Source of the DNA: Caenorhabditis remanei
Taxonomy: Eukaryota > Nematoda > Chromadorea > Rhabditida > Rhabditidae
Length of the DNA: 64,000 nucleotides
Direction of reading: 5' to 3'
NCBI RefSeq assembly: GCF_010183535.1
Contig: NC_071331.1
Span: 12,462,001 to 12,526,000 of the forward strand
Positions 32,401-55,750 of this stretch are shown here, one piece after another. Position numbers and translations under genes: made by a program. Numbering within the stretch: position 1 is the first letter of the stretch; the number at the start of each line of letters is the position of its first letter. A model generated the notes under the pieces. The model made no database searches and was not told the DNA's origin. It saw only the letters and a program-made list of their open reading frames with translations.

Positions 32401-34369
32401 CAAATTCCAGATAATGGCATCAGGGAGAGAACTGTGTTATTGTATGATGTCTGGAATCGGAATGTGTTACGTTCTCACGTTTTTCTTGGTCTCTCAGCCG
32501 ACAGTTATCACCTGTTCGTTGACTAGAGTAAGAGATAACCGAATCACTTAGAAATAACTATAACGTGTTTACAGATTCTAATGGGTCTCTCAATGTCAGC
32601 CATTTATGCAGCAATCATCACAAAAACCAACAGATTAGCTAGAGTTTTTAAGCCAGATTCGGCACAAAGACCGAGGTTCATCACTCCAAAAGCACAGGTA
32701 AGATATTTGAAAATCATTTCAAAATGATGTCAACTCATTTGAAACCGTTTGGTGTTTCACGAATTCCTGATTAAACAAATATAGTCCCTCTCTGCAGTCT
32801 GAAGTTCCTCTCGATGCCAATTACTCGCTTTCAGGTCGGTATCTGTATGGGTATAGTCTCTGTTCAACTCATTGGAACATTCGTTTGGTTATTCTTCGAT
32901 CCACCCGGAACAATGATTGTTTTCCCGTCGAGAACTGAAGCTGTATTGACTTGTAAAGCAACAACATCTCATCTTTTGATCTCCCTCCTCTACAATATTC
33001 TTCTGATTGTTGCCTGTACAGTTTATGCATTCAAAACGAGGAAGATACCAGAGAATTTCAATGAGACGAGGCATATCGGGTTCACTATGTATTCCACGTG
33101 TATTCTATGGCTGGCATTTGGACCCATCTATTTTGCGACACAGAGTGATTTTAGGGTGAGTTATTGCTTTGCTGCGATAGAAGTGGTAATTAAAACGCCT
33201 CTTTTTCAAATCATGTGAAACAGAATAAAAATTAATGTTTTTCAGATTCAAATCACTTCACTCTGTATGTGTATTTCCCTATCTGGAACAGTGGCGCTCA
33301 TCTGTTTCTTCGCTCCGAAAGTAAGTTTTATAAAAGTCTTTGGGTCAATGAGGTTCAATTGAGATGAGCTCGAACTTCTCTACAAATTTAAATATAAACA
33401 ATTTTCCAGTTTTAAGTTTTCCATAACATTCCAACAAAACTATTATTTTCGTTGTGAGAACAGTTCTAACAGTTCTAATTTAATTCTCTTTCCAGGTCTA
33501 CATCGTTCTATTCCAACCATACAAAAACGTTCGTACCCGTCAATCAGCCGTCGGACGTCTTGTCAATCAACAAATGAGGTTTATGAGGTAGGTTTGCTGT
33601 GATTCTTCCCCTCAACTCATCCCTTTTTGATATGAAAAAAGGCATGACTCTCTGAGACTTGAATCCTTATCTCTCTTTCCAAAATACCCGCATGGTGTTC
33701 CTTTTTCTAGCCAATTGACCTACAACCCCGATGGATGCAACTCATATCAACCGATGTCTTCCAATCAATCCTATAAACCCAGTAGTGAGTTTTCTGAAAC
33801 GACGAAACTGATTGAAAAGTTTGATTCACTAATTGAATGAAATTCTGAAAACTGATATGAATGAGTCTGACCCTGGAAATATTTTCAGCAGAGGAGAGTT
33901 CTCACACGAGCAACGCTCCGGGACTACCGCAAACTCGAGCGATCCCTCCGCATGTAATTGAGCAGTTGGCTGCGAGTTTACCAATTAGTGACAAGAATGA
34001 TTTAGGTGAGTTTTATTCTTCACAATAGTTTCAGATTTATAGTAGATATTTTTGGGTGAAAAAATGAAAAAATCTTAATGTTTTACAGTAAAAAAGCTAT
34101 CACTTCAAGACAAATTGCTCAACAACAACAATAATAACGAGAGCAGTGAAGAGATTCGTCGCCGTCGTCCGAGCAGTGTTCACACAGTTGGCGCCATTGC
34201 AAATGGAGCATCAGTTGCTCATATTCCACCAAGAAGTTACACAGATGAACCAAAAAGTTCAATGATTCGACAAGACACGACTAAAAGCAGAGCAAGTCTT
34301 GCTGAATCTCATCAAGTCGATTTGATTTTAGAGGAAATCGCTGCAGATACACACTCGACTTTCCTTTGA
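29482..34369 (+). CDS. mgl-3: metabotropic glutamate receptor (class C GPCR), about 1006 aa
   Basis: Eighteen exons: 29482-29798, 29976-30162, 30207-30323, 30377-30537, 30701-30841, 30981-31230, 31443-31611, 31662-31956, 32129-32206, 32255-32360, 32411-32527, 32575-32697, 32835-33155, 33246-33320, 33496-33587, 33711-33784, 33889-34005, 34089-34369. A hydrophobic signal sequence lies within residues 1-35. A Venus-flytrap glutamate-binding domain follows ([46 protein letters not shown]). It retains the Thr, Asp and Tyr positions used for glutamate. The Cys-rich NCD3G domain (about 505-570, TCCWACIPC) precedes seven helices (about 575-835). The tail is long, with an Asn run, Arg-rich and Ser-rich stretches, and ends STFL, a class I PDZ-ligand form. 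The receptor couples glutamate to G proteins in neurons. I choose mgl-3 rather than mgl-1 or mgl-2 because C. elegans mgl-3 is the chromosome IV member. Exon 16 could instead begin at 33642. Confidence 0.9.
29791..29859 (-). ncRNA. candidate 21U-RNA antisense in mGluR intron 1
   Basis: Exact minus-strand core at 29852-29859. Two starts fit: U at 29811 (41 nt, TAAT) or 29814 (38 nt, CAAT). The RNA's 3' end would overlap the last 5-8 nt of mGluR exon 1 on the opposite strand. Confidence 0.62.
30584..30631 (-). promoter_or_regulatory. variant Ruby core CTGTTTCG antisense in mGluR intron
   Basis: One-mismatch core at 30624-30631 in the intron 30538-30700. CAGT gives a U at 30584, 40 nt away; an RNA would run 30584 down to 30564. 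Confidence 0.42.
30900..30967 (-). ncRNA. candidate 21U-RNA antisense in mGluR intron 5
   Basis: Exact core at 30960-30967. TGTT gives a U at 30920, 40 nt away; predicted RNA 30920 down to 30900 (TCGGAATATA...). It lies fully inside the intron 30842-30980. Confidence 0.72.
33216..33223 (-). promoter_or_regulatory. Ruby-motif core antisense in mGluR intron
   Basis: Exact core in the intron 33156-33245. The only nearby YRNT puts a U at 33182 (34 nt), and the intron is short enough that the RNA would overlap the preceding exon. Activity is doubtful. Confidence 0.4.
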
Positions 34370-34795
34370 TTTCTCTTCACTTTCTCTATTCATTTATCTC
34401 TTTTCATTTTAAACGGGTTCATCTGATTCTATGAATCTTTTTCTCATTCTTCCAGTGCCTTTAGGATCTCTTGCTCCTTGTTTATTGTGAATTTCGGTGT
34501 TTTTGAATTTTCATAACATAAATTATTTCATAATTTTGCATTTTTCATTGACGATTTGTTATAGAAAGTTTTATTAAAGTCGAAAAAGTGGTGGTTATTG
34601 GAAAAGCTGATTTAATAGAACTCGAATTCGAAACAAGAGAAGGGGTTATTAAAACTATAACAGCTTGTAAAATGGCAGAGAGTGTGTTTTACAACTGATA
34701 AAAAGCAATAAATCATATAATCAGAATGGATGGAATGTATGAAGGCGATTCAATATGCATATTTGTTCGGATTGCTTTGGTATTTCCATTGCTAC
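34370..34795. other. mGluR 3' flank
   Basis: AT-rich sequence follows the mGluR stop, with several possible poly(A) signals (for example AATAAATC near 34709). No gene seen. Confidence 0.5.
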
Positions 34796-35130
34796 TTACT
34801 GTACCAGTCTCAGAATTCCGTAATTCTTGGGCAACTTGGTGACATCGCCTCCTGTAATTTGTTATACAGATTCAAATTTCCTTTCATTTTCACAACTCAC
34901 CATCAACAACGTGTCCGCATTTGATCAGAATACGCGGAGTTTGTTTCTGGACTGTTCCGTCGTAATTCAGCATGCAGATCTCGCACTCCAATCCAGATAG
35001 TCAGTAACAAACAACGCGAATTTGGAGAACAAGGACATAGAAAAAGATTGAAAGCTGGGTTTACGAAGAAACTCACTGAGCATCGATTTCTTTCGGGGAC
35101 TTTGTTTGAATGTGGGAATAGAATTCGGAG
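34796..35130 (-). pseudogene. decayed copy of membrane-RING gene
   Basis: The minus strand keeps the first half of a RING (CEICMLNYDGTVQKQTPRIL, then IKCGHVVDG) joined by a good intron (34900-34852) to the family's C-terminal tail (GDVTKLPKNYGILRLVQ, stop at 34796). Compared with the intact neighbour at 37162-38422, the second zinc half of the RING is deleted between CGHV and VDG. The acceptor before the RING exon is lost and no membrane exons remain. It is therefore non-functional as a ubiquitin ligase. Confidence 0.75.
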
Positions 35131-35232
35131 AATCATTTATTAAGTATTGAAAATTCTAGAAGAAATCACGAACGGTTTTAGAAAACTATGTCAACATGTA
35201 AAGGATTTGTAATTAGAAAAGAGCAATAAATG

Positions 35233-36462
35233 TTATATTTGGAAATGCGTATTCGTGACGCTGTGAGAATATTTGATGAATTTGAATTGCTTTGAGCTTC
35301 TTGATCTTCGTTTAACGAATGAGTTGCAGTGATTTTGTGGAATTTGGGCAAGGTCTCCTGAATGAAAATAATTTTCATATAGTGACAAACGCAGAGCCAC
35401 TCACCATTAACCACAAGATTGGCAGAATGGGCAATAAAAATGCTGTTGATCGTATTGATTCATAATTATATCGATACATTTGTGGCAAAGAACGTGTCCA
35501 CACGATGTCGGAATGAGTGGAGTTTGTTGTTGGATTGTTCTGTCGTATTCCAACATACAGAGGTCACACTTCAAACAAGTCGCTCTGAAATAAATCAAAA
35601 TTCGGAATTTTCACAAATTTTTATCAAAAAAGTCTAACCACTCACTGTGTACCAATTTCTCTTGAAGAAGTCTCATCGATTTCACTGCAACAGACTTCAT
35701 GCACATTTTCTGCTCCTGTCTGTGATGAATCCCGTTCTCTAACATTTGTGCCCATCGGAGTACGATCATCTCCTGCTTCACCGTTTTCAATGATTCTCAT
35801 TTCAATATTCATAAGCTCGATGCGATTTCCGAGTATCGTCCATAATGTGATTGTGTTGAAAATCAGAGCATATAAAAAGGTGAGTTGAAAGCAGAGGATC
35901 ACAAAGGCAATCTGCCTGTCAAAAACCACTTTGAACGTGAAAATTGAAATCAAAACGAGCAAATGGAAACAGGTAGCGATGACACAATGAGATCGTTTGT
36001 ATTTCAGTCTACACAGACGTTTGAGTTTCGAAATGAATGCGTAATGGAGTACGACGGAGGAGATGTTGAATACGAAGAAGACGTAGAGAGCAATCTGGAA
36101 ATATGAATTTTACAACTCGAAGATTTTTGAACATTTACCTTAATGTTGAAATGAAAGTAGCAAATGACAAAATAGGGGATGCATGCGAAGAGGAGCAGAC
36201 TTCCACTGCCGATCGTATAATCTCGTTTGCATCTTTCCAGCACTCCTGCTTGATTTTTGTCATTGCGACAAATCGTCCAACTTTTGAGTATTCCAATGAG
36301 GCAGGAAATCAATGAAATCGTGAAAAGAGTCGCATAAAATATACGCCAGTGATATTTCGATTTGAAATCGAAGCCACCGAATGAGAATAGGAATAGAGTG
36401 ATGGAGATTGTTATGAATAAGTTAAAGTGGTGAGAGATTTCAGTAAGATGGAGACCTCCCAT
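35233..36462 (-). CDS. multi-pass membrane RING-finger protein, about 356 aa
   Basis: Exons 36462-36139, 36094-35646, 35584-35412 and 35357-35233. The start at 36462 (MGGLHLTEISHHF) matches the paralogue's MGQVTYF start. Several hydrophobic helices follow (LFITISITLFLFSFGG, IFYATLFTISLISCLIGI, IALYVFFVFNISSVVL, and two more near residues 150-195). Then come a polar linker and a C-terminal C3HC4 RING at about 258-310 (CDLCMLEYD, CGHVLCHKC, CPFC). This layout is that of a membrane-anchored E3 ubiquitin ligase; substrates are unknown. The donor after CQSCG (GTTAAT at 35411) is poor. Without splicing there, the frame stops at once at 35407, and both ends leave the RING whole. It is one of three tandem relatives, all on the minus strand. 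Confidence 0.8.
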
Positions 36463-36647
36463 TTTAAAAACAGAGAGAACAGAAGAACGTAATGAACACG
36501 TCGTTTCGAATGAGAACACATCGGAACTCCTTCAAAAAATTTGATCTACCTGCAAAACAAAAATTGAAAACTTTCGGAAGATCAAAAAGAAGATCATTGA
36601 GTAAAACAGTGGCATGTGGGTTTACTCTCTTTTTAATTTTTTAAATG

Positions 36648-36850
36648 CACTGTCTCCCAGTCTCCGAAAAAGAACAGCAAGGAAATGTTTGATCTACTTT
36701 CAAATTTCCTAATTTTTTTTGATTTTTAGAACTTTTAGCAAAACATTGAAGAAATCCAGTGGTAGACCTGAAACTTCTTCAAAATTTTGGTTTTATGAGA
36801 GTGGATAAAAAATTTCCCTGCAGTTCTTTTTCGGAGACTGGGAGACAGTG
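36648..36850. mobile_element. 203-bp MITE with about 28-bp terminal inverted repeats
   Basis: The ends are exact reverse complements for about 28 bp (CACTGTCTCCCAGTCTCCG... at 36648 and ...CGGAGACTGGGAGACAGTG ending 36850). Similarity fades inward (GCAAGGAAAT against GCAGGGAAAT). It lies between the two intact RING genes, just upstream of the 35233-36462 gene. No clear target duplication could be set by eye. Confidence 0.82.
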
Positions 36851-37161
36851 AAATTAATAATATGTTTAGTCATCTCGAACTTTGAAGACGGGCTTTTTGA
36901 GACGAGATTTAGATGAAAGAAACAAAAAAGTATTTTCGGCAGACGGAAAATGTACTGAGTAGAAATAACAATGATATAGAAAAATAAAATAGTACAAGTT
37001 TATTAAAGCAGAATGCTCAAAAGTGAAAAATAATTGGGGAGAAGCTTCCCGGAACGTGTTTCTCAAAGAAGAAAGCGATAAAAGAGGAATTTAATGTTAT
37101 TCTCAACCCGCCGGTGACAAAAGTCTAATATTTGAAGTCTCGGTGCATGTATTCGTCGTCA

Positions 37162-38422
37162 TTAACGAATTAACTTCAGCATTCCGTAATTTTTCGGAAG
37201 ATAGCTGGCGGAACCTCCTGAAAATTGTAACAGTAAAAATCTATTATTCGACATTCAACATACCGTTCACAACAGTGACTTGTTGGCAGAATGGACAGCA
37301 AACGTCTTGATGACTGTTGTATTCTAATAAATTTCCGATGCAACCTTGGCACATTGTGTGTCCGCATTTGATCAGAATTCGAGGAGTGTGCTTCTCGACT
37401 GCTCTATCGTATTTCACCATACAGATTTCACACTCTGCACCTGTTTCCGACCTGAAAAAAAAAATAACATTGACAACAAAAAAACTGTTCTCGCGTGCAA
37501 CAGGTTGTCACTGTTCTGATTCAGTGGCTATACAAAACAAAAGAAACTGATTGAGAAGAACGACTTAGATTTTTTCAGTTTTTCATAGCACTGACGCTTC
37601 GCGATTCGCATTTTCATGACTTTTACGGCCATCAAACTTCTTTGAAACTCACATCAACGCGGATTCTCCGGTCTCATCGACTGATGTATAGCTGACTCCA
37701 TCTCCGTCGAATGACCTCAATTCACGCATTGTTCCCACTTCTCCTGTTTTGATAACTGTGCTTTTGATAGGAATTTCAATGCGATTCATCAAAACAGCAA
37801 AAAAAGTTGGAATAAGGAGAGTCAGCTCGAATGAATACATCACTTGGATTGCGAGAAGAACTCCTCCATAGTGTGGGAAACCACGTAAAATGAGCAAGTT
37901 GTAAGTCGTAATCAGTCCAATAACATGGAATAAAGCGATCATCGCAATGAGATGTCCTTTCACTGGTCTCACTCTACATTTCGATTCGCAATCTCGAATG
38001 AACGTTAAGTAAAACAAGATGGAAATGTAGTTGCATGCAAAGAAGAGGAATGATGACGTCTGAAATATGAAATCATTCTTTAATTAAAAAATAAAACTCA
38101 CCAGAAGCTGAAATTGATTGTAACACATGTAAATGAATGCGGTGTAGATGGCAAGAATCATTCCGAAACATCCAGTCAGATAATCTCTTCTGTATTTCTC
38201 CCGGTTTCCAGTTTTTCGAATCTTGTCATGACACACCATCAATGATTTGAAAAATGTGAACACGCAACTGCTTGCGAACGCAAATTGAAGGAACAAACGT
38301 GGAACATAGAATGGATCAGATGAATCGAAAATTCCATTGCCCAACATCAAAATTATCGAGTAGAATGTGATTAATGTGCTAACTTCTTGAGCTGCCTTCG
38401 GAAAATATGTGACTTGTCCCAT
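37162..38422 (-). CDS. multi-pass membrane RING-finger protein, 323 aa
   Basis: Exons 38422-38102, 38059-37653, 37451-37264 and 37217-37162, all with clean sites. It starts MGQVTYFPKAAQEVSTLITF. Membrane helices lie at about 15-33, 44-62 (LFLQFAFASSCVFTFFKSL), 84-104, 107-122 and near 145-200 (LIAMIALFHVIGLITTYNLL, MYSFELTLLIPTFFAVLM). A polar linker (GTMRELRSFDGDGVSYTSVD) leads to the RING at about 246-300 (CEICMVKYD, CGHTMCQGC, CPFCQQ). The tail (GGSASYLPKNYGMLKLIR) is shared with the decayed copy at 34796-35130 and shows which frame the last exon uses. Likely a membrane E3 ligase. It is the best preserved member of the tandem family. Confidence 0.85.
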
Positions 38423-38849
38423 TTCGACACAGGCAAATGAACAAAATGTTCAATCCTGCATTGAAATAAGCAAGCAGGGCTAGAAATCGATATTTCCCGG
38501 GCGATATAGATCAAAATTTTCCGAACGTTTATCCATCAACTTTTGGTGTACGCTTTTTCCAAACTTCTGTAAAAAAGCAAACATATTTTTACGTTTTCAG
38601 AAAAGAATGAATTGCAAAGAAAGACAAAGAAATTGAATGCAAAGCATCGGAAAATAGAAGAAAAATGTCGGAAATTTTTTTGGGTTGTCGTCAGTTTGCA
38701 AGTGCGCTCTGATGCGAATACCGTAACCTGAAAATAATTTTTCACAGAAAAAAGCTCTAGAAAAACCACAAAACGCTAAAAGGGAGATATTGTAACCCGT
38801 TTATCTAATTTTAGGAATATTTAAATGATTAAAATGCGAAAATGGAAGT

Positions 38850-39367
38850 TCATAACAATAAAACAGCTGCGACAGTCACAATGACATAAAAAGAATTAAA
38901 AATTGACGCGGAATCGTCGAGGAATCTTCGTGTAGTTGTGACAATCCCAGATCCGATAATTCTCGGAACAGTACAACAGCAATTGTCTGAAATAAAATGG
39001 ATTTTTCAAATGAAAAGAGTTTCGAATGTTTCGAAAATCAGAAGAATTCACTTACTAACACAAACAGAATTCGAGCTGTAAGGTGTGCATTGATAATCTG
39101 CAGTGCATCCAACATTGATTTTGAATCCTCCATTTATACAAACTGGATACATGTTGCAGGCTGGAATATAATTAACTCAAATTCATTAAGAAACCCCCTG
39201 AACTTACGAAATTCCGAGTAGAATCTATATGGATCAGACCCACAAATATATTGATATCTTCCCTGAACTTGAGTTCCAAGGAGCTCTTGTTGAGATATCA
39301 ATTGAGCTAGACACGAATCAAAAACACATAAAAATAATAATAAAAAGGTGAGAGGAACGAGTTTCAT
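38850..39367 (-). CDS. small secreted Cys-rich protein with hydrophobic C-terminus, 133 aa
   Basis: Exons 39367-39208, 39160-39056 and 38986-38850, with standard donors and acceptors. Residues 1-21 are a clear signal peptide (MKLVPLTFLLLFLCVFDSCL). A Cys-rich segment follows (CNMYPVCINGGFKINVGCTA, CTPYSSNSVC, NNCCCTVPR), reminiscent of short EB or EGF-like modules but not assignable. The end is hydrophobic (FYVIVTVAAVLLL), so the protein is either GPI-linked or single-pass. Family unrecognised. Confidence 0.72.
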
Positions 39368-41124
39368 GGCTAGTTTCTGTCAGTTTATTTGAGAAATGAA
39401 AGTGGGAAGAACACAAAAACGAGCGGATAGTGGATGACAATGAATGTTTTCTCAGCTGTCATAACAGAAGCCACTGTCGATTTTGGAGGCGAATTTCGTC
39501 AGGAAAAATGATGACAAGGATATGAAGAGTGATGAAGTACAAAAGTTTGATGAATGAATCACTGAAGTCAAATAAAGTTGGCTACAAACTTTCAAAAAGT
39601 CCCTCTTGATTCCGTTCCCCTATTCCTAACTTTTAATTCCCTATTCAATTGTTTCGTTCCTCATAAACTCATTTCTCTCTTTCAATTTCCTGATTTCTCT
39701 TCCTTTTTCTTCTTGTTTCTAAACTCTCAATTCATCATTTTCTCTCTTCGTTCCATCTATCGGAATGCCTTCTTTCATTGCGCCATCTTTGGTGTGCTCT
39801 CTTGACAAGAGGGGACAAAGATTTATGAGTGTTCAAAGTGGAGGACCGATTGGAAATTGAGATAAGAGGGAGAAAGAAGATGAGAAGGAACAAGAAATGA
39901 ACCAGTTGACATAATTAATGAGTTTTTGAAACTGAAAAGTTGACTCAATTGAAAAATGAGTGGAGTTGGAGTGGAGGAGACAGATTGAAGTTATGATAAA
40001 CATCTTGAGTTAACAAGATGAAAAACCCGATACAGTTTGAAAGAGTTATTTTATTTTCAGAATCTTCATTTTTCATTTCGGCGGTTCTTATTAGCTGCAT
40101 CCCATCGGACTTTTTTTTAGTTGAGAGATCTGGAAGTTTGGGAAAGATCTGAAAACTTTCGCTGTGAATAATGGTTTTTTATTAGAATTGAGTTGGTTTG
40201 GATCTATCCATGGGAGAGCAAAGAATTGTGAGCAAGTGCTGAAAACTATCGATACTTTTTAATTAGACTACAGTTGTCAGGCATACCACCTGCTCTGAGG
40301 TAGCATCCCTACCCGTAAAGTCTCAGCTCTCGGCATTCCTACCGTAGTCCTCTGTCAAATTTCAGTTTCTTTTTGAATCTGTACAGGTCCCTCATAAACC
40401 AAACCCAAACCCTTCCCAATATAAAATTTCCATAAAAATAAATATTTCGAAAGACACTTATTCCGAATTGATTAGGGTCCGGGGACTTCTCTTCAGTCAC
40501 CGACGTCTTCTTCTTCTTCTTTGACATCTTCTAATCCCCCAGGCGACTTTTCTAGTGGAAGAAATAGTGAAGAAGACGAAGATAATCAGAGAGAAATGTT
40601 ACGACACACTTGCTCTCGGCGACTTTTGATTTCAATCGTTCCATTGGAATTAGAGAAGTTTAGAAGAGATGAAAACGGGTAGAAGAAGAAGAAGAAGAGG
40701 AAGAGTTGGAACCACTCGGAAAAGTCAAGTGGTCTCCCACGGAGTATTCTGGGTGGTCTCTTTTTGAAGTCACTGAACTAAAAGTGTAGCGAACATGTAT
40801 ACTTCTAGTCACTCTAGTTTTAAAAATTTAAAAATTTAAAAATTTAAATAACGCAAGAACTCTTCAAAGAAAAATACAAATTTATTCGACCGAATATAAC
40901 ATACACCGATGGACCAGAATCAACATCAAAAAATAATTACAGACAAGACGATTAATAAGTTCATAGAACATAATCATGGAGGCATTGGGGGCAGGCAACG
41001 ATACCGGTTTTAGAGAAAAATGGAGCAAAAAAATAGATAGAGAGACACAAAATGTCACTTGAAACTGATGATACCCATAGAAAAACGACGTAGAATCTAC
41101 AGAGTTTCTTTTAAAATGTTGGAA
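39368..41124. other. intergenic
   Basis: No supported gene. It holds an AGAAGAAGAAGAAG-type run near 40683 and an 8-bp tandem repeat at 40819-40849. A 62-aa frame at 40339-40527 (-) has no splice or homology support. Confidence 0.55.
40819..40849. repeat. short tandem repeat (TTTAAAAA)
   Basis: Nearly four copies of an 8-bp TTTAAAAA unit. Confidence 0.9.
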
Positions 41125-54629
<13,505 letters not shown>

Positions 54630-55683
54630 TTAAAATTCGAATTTGAAAGAGAAACAAGGCTGGGCTAAGTTCGGTGAGTTGGTGGGTCCTGATTGTAATT
54701 TTGGTTTAAACAAGATATTATTTTGAATGTATAAATACAAATAATGATGGTTCGAAGCATTGAAAACTGGTTTTTGCTACTTTTTTTCAAATGATCTGAT
54801 CTTCATCAAAAATGTTCTAATAGGTTTTGAGAGCCTTTCGAAAATATAGCAGAATCGTAAAACAGTGAACTTTCTCCAAAAAAGTCACCGAATGGATGTG
54901 TGACTTTTCTGCTCGGTTTCTATAGAAAAAAAGGAGGCTTCCGGCGGTTTCCGAATAGAAAATGTGAATGACTAATTAGAGAAAAAAGGACGGGACCAGT
55001 CAAAAGAAAAACGAGGAGAAAAGGTGAGAGATTCTGTTGCGAAAAGCGAAAAGGACGATAATCGGTCATGGAAAGAGAAAGCGGTGACACAGCTGTGGAG
55101 CAGTCTCTCTTCAAGAGAGAGCATCTCAGATTTCATTTGATATTAGAAAGAGAGAGTGAAAGGGCGGTACAGTTTTTTGGAAGTCAAAAAGGCTGAATGA
55201 AAGGGAAAATGGGTTATTAGTTATAGTTAGAGTGAGTTGCGCAATGAACAGATTACATAAAAGAACAAGAATTTGATTGGGGTCAAATGAGTTCAGGCAG
55301 AAAGTGCAATTGGGAGGGGAAAGTGATTCAGAAGAAAAGGGTTGGGTTGGATTGCTATCAGAAGCTTCAAATATGATTTGTTCTACATTTTCTGAGAAGT
55401 TAATCAGAAATAATTAATTCATAACAAGTTTTAAATTGATAAAGTGTACAATTACTGGAGCCTGTACTTTTCTAACAAAAAAAAACAGATGGGACATTAT
55501 ACGAAAATAATAAATTGTGAAGCTTAGCCTGTCTCAGAACAGAATCCAAACATGAGATTTCGAACAAATTTACTATCAGCTTCAGCAGGTAAGAGATTCG
55601 GGCAATTATGACTACGAAGATTTGCAGATAACGATTGAGTAAAAAGCCAGAATTGATGAGATTCAATTAATTCAATAAATGAT

Positions 55684-55750
55684 CAAAATTGATTTATATC
55701 GTTATTGAGGCTTGAAATTATTTTCTAGGTATCTACAATTTCTGAAACAG
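55684..55750 (-). ncRNA. candidate 21U-RNA
   Basis: Minus-strand exact core at 55743-55750 (TTATCTGTTTCAGAAATT). CAAT gives a U at 55704 (39 nt); predicted RNA 55704 down to 55684. Confidence 0.7.

Noticed and set aside
40339..40527. A 62-aa minus-strand frame starting MSKKKKKTSVTEEKSPDP
   Set aside because: The start looks protein-like, but composition then becomes random, and no donor or downstream exon could be joined.
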